From contig JAEWPN010000104.1 in assembly GCA_023399455.1 (NCBI GenBank), positions 1 to 39,328 of the forward strand: a stretch of DNA of 39,328 bases, read 5' to 3'. Position 1 is the stretch's first letter. Every line of letters starts with the position of its first letter. Source of the DNA: Bacillota bacterium. GTDB lineage: Bacteria; Bacillota; Clostridia; Lachnospirales; Lachnospiraceae. A model generated the notes under the pieces. It was not told the DNA's origin. It saw nothing but the letters and a program-made list of their open reading frames with translations, and did not search any database. Of the stretch, positions 14,463 through 23,547 are shown piece after piece. A program made the position numbers and the translations under genes.

Positions 14463-15713
14463 TTACCCAATGTTTATATCTGCCCCCAGATTTCTAAGAT
14501 CCCTGCAAATATCCTCATAACCTCTTTCGATAAAATGTCTGTTTTTAATAACCGTCTCCCCTTCGGCTTCGAGTCCGGCTACTATAAGCGCTGCTCCCCC
14601 CCGCAGTTCTTCTGCCTCCACAACGGCCCCTTTCAGCCGCTCTATTCCGCTTATGTAGGCTTTGTTTTTTTCCGTTCGAATGTCCGCTCCCATTCTCCTA
14701 AGCTCATCCACGATGCGAAAACGATTTTCAAATATAGTCTCCTCCAGCACACTGTCTCCCCGTGCTACTGCCATGGCCGCCATTATAGGCGACTGCAAAT
14801 CGGTGGGGAATCCGTCGTATACCTCCGTTTTGAGATACGGAACCGCTTCCAGCCTTCGAATCGCTACGGCTCCCACGCCGCTCTCTTTTATAGTGACATT
14901 ACCGCCCATCTGTACAGCAGTTTTCAGCAAAGCAGTCATATGTTCCGCCGGAGCTTTTTCCAGGAAAATGTTTCCGCCCACGGCCAGTGCTGCAATGAGA
15001 TAAGTACCTGCTACGATACGGTCACCCGGTACCGTATACCTCGCCTCTCCAAGTTCCTTCACTCCCTTTATGACCACCGTCTGCCTTCCGGCTCCTTCGA
15101 TATCGGCTCCTGCAGCCTTTAAGAACTCGCACAGCGCCGTTATCTCCGGCTCCTTTGCCGCACCTCGTACCGTTGTCGTTCCTTCCGCCAAGACCGCCGC
15201 CAATATAATGTTCTCCGTGGCACCCACACTGGGAAATGGAAGCGTATAATCCATAGCTTTCAGCCTGCTTACCTTCGCCGTAAAGAAATGCTCCTGTTCT
15301 GTTATCTCCACTCCCATTTCCTTAAGGGCGGCAAGATGCAGGTCGATAGGCCGTTTACCGATGACGCATCCGCCGGGATACGCCATAAACACCTCTCCGA
15401 TTCTTCCCAGCATAGCTCCTAAAAGCATCACCGAGGAGCGCATACTCCTTACAGATTCTCCTGACATCGCGTTGTCGATGACATGCGAAGCATTTATCGT
15501 TACCGTATTCTCAGACCATGTCACTAAACAGCCCAATTCTTGAAGCAAGTTCTGCATCAGATATACGTCCGCGATCCGCGGACAGTTTTCTATAACACAA
15601 GTGCCTTTTATTAAAAGTGAAGCCGCCATAATGGGAAGAACGGCATTTTTAGAGCCTTGTATTTTTACCTCTCCACGTAAAAAATTTCCACCATACATAT
15701 GAATAGAATCCAA
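14463..15713 (-). CDS. murA: UDP-N-acetylglucosamine 1-carboxyvinyltransferase MurA
   Basis: The first committed enzyme of peptidoglycan precursor synthesis, transferring enolpyruvate from PEP to UDP-GlcNAc in the cytoplasm. 416 residues. K22 in GSKNA and the catalytic Cys (C116) in PGGCVIGKRPIDLHL are present; the Cys predicts fosfomycin sensitivity. SVGATENIILAA, DGFPTDLQ and FENRFRIVDELRRMGA are further MurA blocks. The start at 15713 is TTG with AGAAGGTG 5-6 bases upstream; the next ATG five codons on has no ribosome binding site. It lies between ftsW and ftsQ, where many Firmicutes have murG and murB. Confidence 0.97.
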   Translation of the reverse strand: MDSIHMYGGNFLRGEVKIQGSKNAVLPIMAASLLIKGTCVIENCPRIADVYLMQNLLQELGCLVTWSENTVTINASHVIDNAMSGESVRSMRSSVMLLGAMLGRIGEVFMAYPGGCVIGKRPIDLHLAALKEMGVEITEQEHFFTAKVSRLKAMDYTLPFPSVGATENIILAAVLAEGTTTVRGAAKEPEITALCEFLKAAGADIEGAGRQTVVIKGVKELGEARYTVPGDRIVAGTYLIAALAVGGNIFLEKAPAEHMTALLKTAVQMGGNVTIKESGVGAVAIRRLEAVPYLKTEVYDGFPTDLQSPIMAAMAVARGDSVLEETIFENRFRIVDELRRMGADIRTEKNKAYISGIERLKGAVVEAEELRGGAALIVAGLEAEGETVIKNRHFIERGYEDICRDLRNLGADINIG

Positions 15714-15822
15714 TGATTCACCTTCTAATCCAGATTTTATGAATATGACCTATTCTATATATATGGTACTTACTAAAAAACGTATCTTGTACTTCCCCTT
15801 AGTGCTTTTGCCCATGTCCTTC

Positions 15823-16989
15823 TTACAAATCTTTCAGGCGAATTCCCTTCGCCACGCTAAGGACCAAACCTATTTCTATCATTAAAAATAATACGGAGGA
15901 ACCGCCGTAGCTGATAAACGGCAATGAGATACCCGTACTGGGAATCGTGTTCGTTACGACCGCAATATTTAAAATAACCTGAATCGCAATATGCCCGAGA
16001 ACACCTACTACAAGAAGAGCTCCGAATAAATCAGGCGCATTGTTGGCGATTACCATGAATCTCCATATTAAAAGCAAAAACATAATAATAATAGCTATCG
16101 CTCCGAATAACCCCAGCTCCTCGCAGATAATCGAAAAAATCATATCGTTCTGAGCCTCCGGAAGAAAACCGAGCTTCTGCATGCTTTGCCCCAGCCCTTT
16201 GCCCAGAATTCCTCCCGAGCCTATGGCATAAAGTGCCTGCAATGTCTGAAAGCCTTTCCCGCTTGCGTAAGCCTCCGGGTCCAGCCAGGCCAGAATACGC
16301 TCCCCACGGAAATTCAAGCCGTCGGAGGAGGCTGCGTTTACCACGGCGAATATAAGCACCGCTACGGCGGCTACGCCGCCCAGGCCAAGCAGTATGAATT
16401 TCTTATACTCAGGGCTGGCCACAAACAGCATGAGAGCCGCGATTCCGAATACAATGATGGCAGAACTCAAATTGTTAGTAATCTGCCAAATCATCAAGCA
16501 AATCGGCAGCGGCACAGCGAGTACGGTAAAAAAACCTTTCGTCGTCCTTATCCCTCTTCCCATCCGGCAGACGAGACTCGCCAAAAATAAAATCATACCT
16601 AACTTCGCCACTTCGGCAGGCTGTAATGTAAAGCCGCCGATTCGAATCCATCTGGTCGCTCCATTTGCTGAATACTGAATACCTGGAACTAATACAAGCG
16701 GTATCAGCACGCCGGAGCCTATGTAACCGAGAGTCGCAAAGCGCTCCCAAAAATGATAAGGAATATTTGCTACCACTATCATCGCAGCAAGCCCTATCAC
16801 AGTGGCTATTACCTGCTTTTTAAGATAAAAGGTGGAGTCGCCGAACTGAAGATTTGACTCATAGGAACTGGTCGAATAAATCATAATCAACCCGAATCCG
16901 AGCAAAAACAGCACAATAAATAACAAACTATAATCAAAAAAATTTTCCGATTGTTTTTTCCGTTGTCTTCCTACTCTTCTTTCCGCCAC
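15823..16989 (-). CDS. ftsW: SEDS glycosyltransferase FtsW/SpoVE
   Basis: A polytopic peptidoglycan polymerase that uses lipid II together with a class B PBP. About 388 residues and ten membrane helices from FDYSLLFIVLFLLGFGL onward. Conserved SEDS blocks are STSSYESN, TLQPAEVAKLG, the EAQNDMIFSIICEELG loop and the C-terminal FISYGGSS. The frame is open to a TTG at 17058, but that has no ribosome binding site; the GTG at 16989 (VAERRVGRQRKK) has GGAG 11 bases upstream and gives a normal basic N-terminus. The choice is not certain. In spore formers this position can be occupied by SpoVE, and sequence alone does not separate the two roles. Confidence 0.92.
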   Translation of the reverse strand: MAERRVGRQRKKQSENFFDYSLLFIVLFLLGFGLIMIYSTSSYESNLQFGDSTFYLKKQVIATVIGLAAMIVVANIPYHFWERFATLGYIGSGVLIPLVLVPGIQYSANGATRWIRIGGFTLQPAEVAKLGMILFLASLVCRMGRGIRTTKGFFTVLAVPLPICLMIWQITNNLSSAIIVFGIAALMLFVASPEYKKFILLGLGGVAAVAVLIFAVVNAASSDGLNFRGERILAWLDPEAYASGKGFQTLQALYAIGSGGILGKGLGQSMQKLGFLPEAQNDMIFSIICEELGLFGAIAIIIMFLLLIWRFMVIANNAPDLFGALLVVGVLGHIAIQVILNIAVVTNTIPSTGISLPFISYGGSSVLFLMIEIGLVLSVAKGIRLKDL

Positions 16990-17062
16990 GAAATGTCCTA
17001 CTCCTTCCTTCTCTTTTTTATATATGTCTTTAAAATAACAGCTCAGGCTGAACTGCAACTCT

Positions 17063-18430
17063 TTAAAGGTTGTTCACATAGTCCTTGAACATATTTCCGC
17101 GCACCTCATAATTAGGAAACATTCCCCAGCTCGCGCATGCCGGAGACAAGAGCACTGCATCTCCAGATTTCGCTTCTCTTGTGCATATCTTCAGCGCTTC
17201 GTCGAAGCTATCGGCACGGATGATGTTGCTGATGCCATGCTTTATGGCACATTCCTCAATCTTATCCGCTGTCTGTCCGATCAGTACAAAGCATTTTACC
17301 TTTCCCTCGAAGGCTTCGATCCAATCGTCATACTCACTATGCTTATCGTAACCGCCGCCAATCAAAACGGTAGGTTTGGACATCGCTCTGATTCCTTGAA
17401 TCGCGGCGTCCGGATTGGTGCCTTTGGAATCGTTGTAATAGTCCACTCCGTTTTTCGTAGCAACAAATTCTATTCTATGCTCTACCGCTTTAAAGCGCTT
17501 TATTGTACTCAAAATATTTTCGAGAGGCACCTCCATGCTCAACGCGATGGCGATGGCCGCCATTATGTTTTCCACGTTGCACAGTCCTACAAGGTTCATA
17601 TCGTGTACAGTCATGATTTTTCTTCTGTTATCATCCTGCTCATTGCCGATACCTGCTATATATATATCTTCCCCTTCCAGATAAATTCCTCTCTCCAGCT
17701 TTCTTACAGAGGAAAAAAAGATAACATGAGCGGAACATCTGCCGCCGAAGGCTCTGGTATATTCATTTTCGTAATTCAATACGCAAACATCGTTCTTTGT
17801 CTGGTTCTTCGCGATTCTTTCCTTTACCGCCGCATAATTTTCCATCGTATAATGTCTGTCCAAATGGTCCGGCGTAATATTGAGTATGGCTGATACCTGC
17901 GGCCTAAAGGTCTGCGTAGTCTCCAGCTGAAAGCTGCTGATTTCTGCCACGGTTATGGTATCCGACTTTGTTTCCGGGGCAATTTCGGTATAGGGATTGC
18001 CAATATTTCCAACAATATAAACGGATTCGTAATAGTCCTCCATAATCTGTCCTACCAAAGATGTGGTAGTAGTCTTACCGTTGGTTCCCGTAATCGCAAT
18101 CAGCCTGCCCTTGGCATAGGCATAAGCCAGCTCTATTTCTCCCCATACGGGAATCCCTCTCTTTCGAAAGCCTTCTATAACAGCCGTATCTGCCGGAACG
18201 CCGGGGCTTGGTACCACCAAAACAATTTCTTCCAGTTCCTTTGGCAGGCTGCCAATTACTATCTCTGCATTTACTTCCGCGGGAAGCTTGTTTCGTACCG
18301 CCGCTTCCTCCAGCTTTTTATTTTCATCATACAAAATTGGTGCCGCTCCCGCAAAGCTGAGCAGCTTTACCGCTCCAATCCCGCTGATCCCCGTTCCTAT
18401 CACCAATACTTTCTTACCTTGTAAATCCAT
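17063..18430 (-). CDS. murD: UDP-N-acetylmuramoylalanine--D-glutamate ligase MurD
   Basis: The cytoplasmic ATP-dependent ligase that adds D-Glu to UDP-MurNAc-L-Ala, 455 residues. The N-terminal domain starts VLVIGTGISGIGAVKLL. The central domain has the ATP loop AITGTNGKTTTTSL (about residues 112-125), EISSFQLETT and NITPDHLDRH. The C-terminal domain has HRIEFVATKNGVDYYNDSKGTNPDA and LLSPACASWGMFPNYEVRG, which are MurD-specific. GAGGAA precedes the ATG. It follows mraY by 28 bases. Confidence 0.97.
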   Translation of the reverse strand: MDLQGKKVLVIGTGISGIGAVKLLSFAGAAPILYDENKKLEEAAVRNKLPAEVNAEIVIGSLPKELEEIVLVVPSPGVPADTAVIEGFRKRGIPVWGEIELAYAYAKGRLIAITGTNGKTTTTSLVGQIMEDYYESVYIVGNIGNPYTEIAPETKSDTITVAEISSFQLETTQTFRPQVSAILNITPDHLDRHYTMENYAAVKERIAKNQTKNDVCVLNYENEYTRAFGGRCSAHVIFFSSVRKLERGIYLEGEDIYIAGIGNEQDDNRRKIMTVHDMNLVGLCNVENIMAAIAIALSMEVPLENILSTIKRFKAVEHRIEFVATKNGVDYYNDSKGTNPDAAIQGIRAMSKPTVLIGGGYDKHSEYDDWIEAFEGKVKCFVLIGQTADKIEECAIKHGISNIIRADSFDEALKICTREAKSGDAVLLSPACASWGMFPNYEVRGNMFKDYVNNL

Positions 18431-18458
18431 GAAACATTTCCTCTTTTCCCGACAGTCT

Positions 18459-19415
18459 TTATATGCCCATAAGTGCGATCAGGCAAAGCATGGCAGTTGC
18501 GATAGAAAATACCGCAACGACTCTCGTCTCCGACCATCCGCACAGCTCGAAATGATGATGGATAGGCGCCATCTTAAAGAATCGCTTTCCTCCGCTCATT
18601 TTGAAATAACCCACCTGAATGATAACGGAAGCCACCTCTACCGCATAAATGAGCGCTACGATAGGTATGAATAAGGGCATTTGCAGCATATACGCCGTTG
18701 CTGCCACAAAGCCGCCAAGCGCAAGCGAGCCTGTATCTCCCATAAACACGCTTGCAGGATAGACATTGAATAGAAGGAAGCCTAAAAGTGCTCCCACTAC
18801 TGCACAGGTTATCGGCTCTACTCCGCTGGCGGTGCCTACCGCTACCACCGAAAAAAAGGTTGCTATCATCACTGTAACGCTGCTTGCCAGACCGTCCAGA
18901 CCGTCCGTAAAATTTGCACCGTTTACCGTTGCTATCACAATAAAAAACAAAATCGGAATATTCAATATGCCCATATCCAAGAATTTACCCTGCATAAATG
19001 GTATCCGCATCGCTAAGGAAATACCCGTGTTGTTCGTCAGATAATAGGCGAATATCCCCGTCACCAACAGCTGCCCCAGCATTTTCTGCCATGCCCGCAG
19101 TCCCATGGAACTCTTTAGGACGACCTTGATATAATCGTCCAGAAAACCGATCAATCCAAAGCCCAAGGTGGAAAAAAGAATGGGCATGATCTTCGGATAG
19201 TCTTTCATGTAAATCATAGAGGTGGCCACAATGCTGATCAAAATAAGGATTCCGCCCATGGTAGGGGTTCCTGATTTTTTAAGATGTGTCTGGGGACCAT
19301 CATCTCTGACCGTCTGCCCTGCTTTTAGTTTTTTTAAAAAAGGTATAATAAAAGGTCCTAATACCACACTTATTATAAAAGATATTACCACAGATATAAT
19401 AACCGTATGATTCAT
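18459..19415 (-). CDS. mraY: Phospho-MurNAc-pentapeptide translocase MraY
   Basis: The membrane enzyme that moves phospho-MurNAc-pentapeptide onto undecaprenyl phosphate to make lipid I. 318 residues and about ten helices. Key motifs are GTPTMGG, the aspartates of FLDDYIKV, NFTDGLDGLASS with the catalytic Asp, FMGDTGSLALGG, and the His loop MAPIHHHFELCGWSE. Length is standard. It sits directly after the spoVD-like PBP gene, where murE and murF would normally intervene or flank. Confidence 0.98.
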   Translation of the reverse strand: MNHTVIISVVISFIISVVLGPFIIPFLKKLKAGQTVRDDGPQTHLKKSGTPTMGGILILISIVATSMIYMKDYPKIMPILFSTLGFGLIGFLDDYIKVVLKSSMGLRAWQKMLGQLLVTGIFAYYLTNNTGISLAMRIPFMQGKFLDMGILNIPILFFIVIATVNGANFTDGLDGLASSVTVMIATFFSVVAVGTASGVEPITCAVVGALLGFLLFNVYPASVFMGDTGSLALGGFVAATAYMLQMPLFIPIVALIYAVEVASVIIQVGYFKMSGGKRFFKMAPIHHHFELCGWSETRVVAVFSIATAMLCLIALMGI

Positions 19416-19439
19416 TTTACTTCCAATCCTTTCCTCGAG

Positions 19440-21179
19440 TCATCCTTTGTCATTATAATCCATTCTTTCCAAATAAGGAAGAATATTTTCAAAAAGCTGC
19501 CGTACGATAGGCGCCGCTATCTGCCCTCCATAATACATGCCCTGAGGATTATTGATGATAGCCACAGCCAGCACCTGCGGATCATCAGCAGGCGCAAATC
19601 CCAGGAAGGATGAAATATACTTTCCGCTTCCTCTGGGAAGCGTCTGGCTGGTAGCCGTCTTTCCACCCACCCGGTACCCTTCCACATAACCGTTTTTGCC
19701 GCTTCCGTTTTCCACCACCTGCTCTAACAAATACCGCATGGTTTCCGACGTCTCGGCAGAGACAATATTCTGTTTTACGGGATATTTCAAAGTCTCTATC
19801 GTTTCTCCCTGCGCATCTACTACTTTTACTCCAAAATGCGGCGTTACTCTGTTTCCCCCATTGATAATGGACGAAGCAGTGGTAGCAAGCTGTATCGGTG
19901 TAATCTGGAACGACTGTCCGAAGGACATGGTAGCAAGCTCCACTTCTTTAATGTTCTCTTTCTTGTGCATGATGGTGGCTGCTTCTCCCGGCAGATCCAC
20001 GCCGGTTTTCGTCAGCAGACCGAACTTTTTAAAGTAATCATAATACCGGTCCACACCAATTCTGAGTCCTACGGTGACAAATACCGGATTGCAGGAGTTC
20101 ATGATGCCCTGCACAAAGTCCTCCGCTCCGTGTCCCCCCACTTTGTGACACCTTATTCTTCTGTCCCCCACCATAATAAAGCCGGGACAGCTGAACTGGT
20201 CGGTAAGGCTCACTGCCTTGGATTCCAATCCCGCCGCTGCAGTTACTATTTTGAAGGTGGAGCCCGGCTCATAGGTATCGTTGATACAACCGTTCCTCCA
20301 CATTTGGTTCAGTGCATTTTGCTTTTCTTTCTCATTTACCGGCTCAACACTTCCCTCCGGCAGGGTATAAGGATCATTTAAGTTGAACTCCGGAACGTTT
20401 ACCATCGCCATTATTTCCCCGCTCTGAGGGTTCATGACAAGAATAGATACGCTGTCCGCCTCCTTGGTCTCCATGGCCTGATACGCCAGCTGTGTAGCAT
20501 AGCTTTGAATGTTCACATCAAGACTCACGTATAAGTCGTTTCCGCTTATCGGCTCCACTCTCTCTTCTCCCGCTTCAGCGATTTCCACACCTTTGGCGTC
20601 CGTCACCGTAAGAATGGTTCCCTCTTTCCCTTTTAAATATTCTTCATATATAACTTCCAGACCGATGATTCCCTGATTGTCCCCGCCCGTAAAGCCCAGT
20701 ACCTTGGAAGCGAGCGAATCATAAGGATAATACCTCTTATAGTCCTCATCCACCTTCACTCCGTCCAAATCATACTCTCTGATTCTGTCGCCGGTCTCCT
20801 TATCTACATTACTTTTGATTTTTTCGATGGAGGAATATTTCTCCACTCTCTTGGTTACATATTCTTCCGAAAGGCCAAGCTCCTTGGATAGCACCGAAAC
20901 TACGGTCTCCGGCTGTGTAATCTGGTTGTGGATGACAGATATCGTACATACCGTCCTGTTATCCGCCAATACAGTTCCCGTAGCCTCTATGATCCGACCT
21001 CTGGCAGCCTTAATATTCCGCTCCCTTTCATGCAGCTCCTTGGCCTGTTCCATGTAATATTCCGATTGAAATACCATAAGATATACGAGCCGCCCTCCCA
21101 GGAGCAGAAACGCCAGAACACATGCAAAAAAAGTGACCACTATCTTTTTGCGTATATATGTTTTGTTCTTCAATGACAT
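19440..21179 (-). CDS. spoVD: Class B penicillin-binding protein, SpoVD/PBP2B-like
   Basis: A membrane-anchored transpeptidase that cross-links peptidoglycan, 579 residues. One N-terminal helix (about residues 10-36), a PBP dimerisation domain starting near RGRIIEATG, then the transpeptidase with the nucleophile in STFK (S307) and the SCN motif (362-364). The third motif is KTA (507-509, codons at 19653-19661) instead of KTG. No PASTA domain follows, unlike Bacillus SpoVD (about 645 residues). The ATG at 21179 was preferred to the ATG at 21197 because TGAGG lies about 12 bases upstream of it, while the earlier one has no ribosome binding site. That site lies inside a 15-bp hairpin. It could equally be the vegetative division PBP. 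Confidence 0.88.
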   Translation of the reverse strand: MSLKNKTYIRKKIVVTFFACVLAFLLLGGRLVYLMVFQSEYYMEQAKELHERERNIKAARGRIIEATGTVLADNRTVCTISVIHNQITQPETVVSVLSKELGLSEEYVTKRVEKYSSIEKIKSNVDKETGDRIREYDLDGVKVDEDYKRYYPYDSLASKVLGFTGGDNQGIIGLEVIYEEYLKGKEGTILTVTDAKGVEIAEAGEERVEPISGNDLYVSLDVNIQSYATQLAYQAMETKEADSVSILVMNPQSGEIMAMVNVPEFNLNDPYTLPEGSVEPVNEKEKQNALNQMWRNGCINDTYEPGSTFKIVTAAAGLESKAVSLTDQFSCPGFIMVGDRRIRCHKVGGHGAEDFVQGIMNSCNPVFVTVGLRIGVDRYYDYFKKFGLLTKTGVDLPGEAATIMHKKENIKEVELATMSFGQSFQITPIQLATTASSIINGGNRVTPHFGVKVVDAQGETIETLKYPVKQNIVSAETSETMRYLLEQVVENGSGKNGYVEGYRVGGKTATSQTLPRGSGKYISSFLGFAPADDPQVLAVAIINNPQGMYYGGQIAAPIVRQLFENILPYLERMDYNDKG

Positions 21180-21186
21180 ATGTATC

Positions 21187-21241
21187 AATAACCTCATAAA
21201 AAGGTGTTACTACAATCTATTATCCCTTTTATGAGGTTATT
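21187..21241 (-). promoter_or_regulatory. 15-bp hairpin over the ribosome binding site of the spoVD-like gene
   Basis: Perfect inverted repeat: 21227-21241 pairs with 21187-21201, 25-base loop. It fills the gap between the two PBP genes. In the minus-strand mRNA the 3' arm contains the TGAGG ribosome binding site and ends 7 bases before the ATG. No U tract follows, so it is unlikely to be a plain terminator. Confidence 0.65.
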
Positions 21242-21266
21242 CTACTTTTCGTATTCTTCGGTGTGT

Positions 21267-23534
21267 TTAGAAGGGATTGTCGTCGTCCTGTGTACTGTCT
21301 GTGCTGCTCGTACCATTGGTACCCGCCCGTCCGGCAGGCGTTGAATTCTCGCCGGTTACGCTGTGCCCCGTTTCCGGGTCTACAAGCTCACCCGTATCCG
21401 GATCCACGGCATATCCGGTCTGAGGGTCGATGGGGAAGGTTTTCCATACTTCCGTATAAGCGTTATCTTCTTCGCCCTCCTGGGTCTGCGCTTCGCCCGC
21501 AGCAGCTTCCTCTCCCGTTGTCTCCCCTGATGTGCCTCCCTCTGTACCCTCTGCTGTCTGACCTTCCTCGTCTGTTGTCTCCGAAGCTACGGGAGTGGTT
21601 ATTTCTATCTGAAGCGCTTCTAATTCCGCACGTTCATCGTCCGACAGTTCCTCCGTCATGAAGATTCCCTTATAAGGAAGCACCTCGGTAAGAATTTTTC
21701 TGACGATTCTCGTCGCGTACTTCGCATCATCCTGATAGGCTACATTCGGTCTGTCCACTACTACATAAATTGCGATCTGCGGATCATCCGCAGGCGCATA
21801 TCCCATAAAAGATACCACATATTCGTTGTTACCACGGGGCAGAGTCTCCGCAGTCCCCGTCTTACCGCCAATCATATATCCTGCCGGGCGCGCCGTCTTA
21901 CCGGTACCGTTTTCTCCTGATACGACCAGGTTACAGTCCTCTTTAATAATTTCAGAAGTAGATTCTGAAATCGTCTGCTTCAATATCCTCGGTTCGATAT
22001 TCTGCACCGTAGCCCCGCTGGGGCTGATGATCTTACTCACCATATGCGGTTCATAATAATTGCCTCCATTGATTAAGGAGCTAAAGCCCGCGATCATCTG
22101 TATCATAGTCGTATTAAAGCCTTGTCCGAAGGAATTGGTGGCTAATTCCGTAGGCCCCAGGGAATTTTTATCGTATACAAGGCTGGCAGTTCTGGATTCT
22201 CCCGCCAGATCGATATTAGTCTTCAGCCCGAAATTAAATATATGCTGATAATCGATATAGGTATCTTTTCCAGTAGCCATATTTACATACATCATGACGA
22301 CATTGCATGAGCGCTCCACGCCCTGTGCCACGGTAAGAAGGCCGTCACCATATATATTATGGCATTTTATCTTATAATCTCCTACTTCCAGAAATCCATT
22401 GCATGTATACGTCTCGTTGCCGGTAATGCTTCCCGAATCGATTCCTGCCGCTACCGTAAAGGGCTTTGCTACGGAGCCCGGCTCATAGGTATCATTGATG
22501 CAGAAATTTCTCCAAAGTGCGTTGAAGTTCTGATCCAGCTGTTCCGTTCCCTCCATAGCCGCAAGATTTTCCGCCGTAATATATTCTCCGGTCCTATTCC
22601 CCAGCTCGTCCACCATAGGCATTCCAATCAAATCCTCGGAATTCTTCGTGTTATTTAAATCGAATACCGGATAGCTCGCCATAGCGAGAATTTCTCCGGT
22701 ATTTACATCCATAATAATACAGCCCGTATTATTGCTTCCATTTCTCTCCAAATAATCGTTCTTATATTGATCGTTGAATTCTTTTAAATATTTTTCCACT
22801 ATGCTCTGAATATTGGCGTCTATAGTCGTTACGATGGAATTACCGTCCACAGCCGCAATCGTCGTTCTCTCCAGAGCAGCATCTCCGTTCAAATAACCGT
22901 ATTCCCGTCCCGGCGTTCCGCTGAGCACATCGTTATAATATTGCTCCAGACCATAAAGTCCCTGGTTATCGCTGGTCGTAAATCCTATCGCATCGCTGGC
23001 CAGCGTATTATTCGGGTATTTTCTCTTATACTCTTCTTCAAACCAGATTCCCTTTATATTCGTTCCTTGCTCTTTATCTGTCTCCAATGCCTTAAAACCG
23101 CTGATTTCTTCATAGGTCATCTGTTTCTTCAATACATAATAGGAAGATTCGGGATGTGAGGCGAGGCGTTCTCTTATGACGGAGCCATCGATTCCAAGCT
23201 CAGATTGTACCGCCGCAATGGTAGGCTCCACCGCCTTCTCATCATCCAGCATGATTTTCGCATCCAAAATAACATTGTAGACCTTTTCGCTGACCGCCAG
23301 CTTAGTCCCCTTGCTGTCCAGTATATCTCCGCGCCTGAAAGGTATCGTCTTGCTATCGTATTCCTGCTGGGACAGTACCTGCTTCTTATATTTCTCGCCA
23401 TTTTCCTTATTGATTACCACAAGTCTTGCACTCAACCCTACAAAAGCCAGCAATACTAAAATAAATAGCACTGCCAGCTTTTTCTGCATTCCGGTTGTAA
23501 ATCTGTTCGTTCTTCCTTTTCTATCTCTGCTCAA
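21267..23534 (-). CDS. Class B penicillin-binding protein with acidic repeat tail
   Basis: A second transpeptidase, 755 residues. One membrane helix (about 18-40), dimerisation domain from RRGDILDSKGTKLA, then SVAK (nucleophile S354), SCN (409-411) and KTG (558-560). A tail of about 130 residues after residue 625 is rich in Glu, Thr, Gly and Ser and contains three adjacent DPxTGxxV units (703-727); it ends STDSTQDDDNPF. This tail is outside the membrane and is not part of the usual fold. The start is TTG at 23534 with AGGGA upstream; the next ATG (MQKKLAVLF, 23489) has a weaker site. Placement after ftsL suggests this is the FtsI/PBP2B division enzyme. Confidence 0.9.
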   Translation of the reverse strand: MSRDRKGRTNRFTTGMQKKLAVLFILVLLAFVGLSARLVVINKENGEKYKKQVLSQQEYDSKTIPFRRGDILDSKGTKLAVSEKVYNVILDAKIMLDDEKAVEPTIAAVQSELGIDGSVIRERLASHPESSYYVLKKQMTYEEISGFKALETDKEQGTNIKGIWFEEEYKRKYPNNTLASDAIGFTTSDNQGLYGLEQYYNDVLSGTPGREYGYLNGDAALERTTIAAVDGNSIVTTIDANIQSIVEKYLKEFNDQYKNDYLERNGSNNTGCIIMDVNTGEILAMASYPVFDLNNTKNSEDLIGMPMVDELGNRTGEYITAENLAAMEGTEQLDQNFNALWRNFCINDTYEPGSVAKPFTVAAGIDSGSITGNETYTCNGFLEVGDYKIKCHNIYGDGLLTVAQGVERSCNVVMMYVNMATGKDTYIDYQHIFNFGLKTNIDLAGESRTASLVYDKNSLGPTELATNSFGQGFNTTMIQMIAGFSSLINGGNYYEPHMVSKIISPSGATVQNIEPRILKQTISESTSEIIKEDCNLVVSGENGTGKTARPAGYMIGGKTGTAETLPRGNNEYVVSFMGYAPADDPQIAIYVVVDRPNVAYQDDAKYATRIVRKILTEVLPYKGIFMTEELSDDERAELEALQIEITTPVASETTDEEGQTAEGTEGGTSGETTGEEAAAGEAQTQEGEEDNAYTEVWKTFPIDPQTGYAVDPDTGELVDPETGHSVTGENSTPAGRAGTNGTSSTDSTQDDDNPF

Positions 23535-23547
23535 ACCAATCCCTGCC

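Noticed and set aside
14535..15122. Plus-strand frame of 195 codons
   Set aside because: Opposite murA, with an aromatic- and Ser-rich antisense-like translation and no ribosome binding site.
15714..15822. Separate murA promoter
   Set aside because: TATATA/TAGAAT-like -10 sequences are present, but no acceptable -35 at 16-18 bp was seen.
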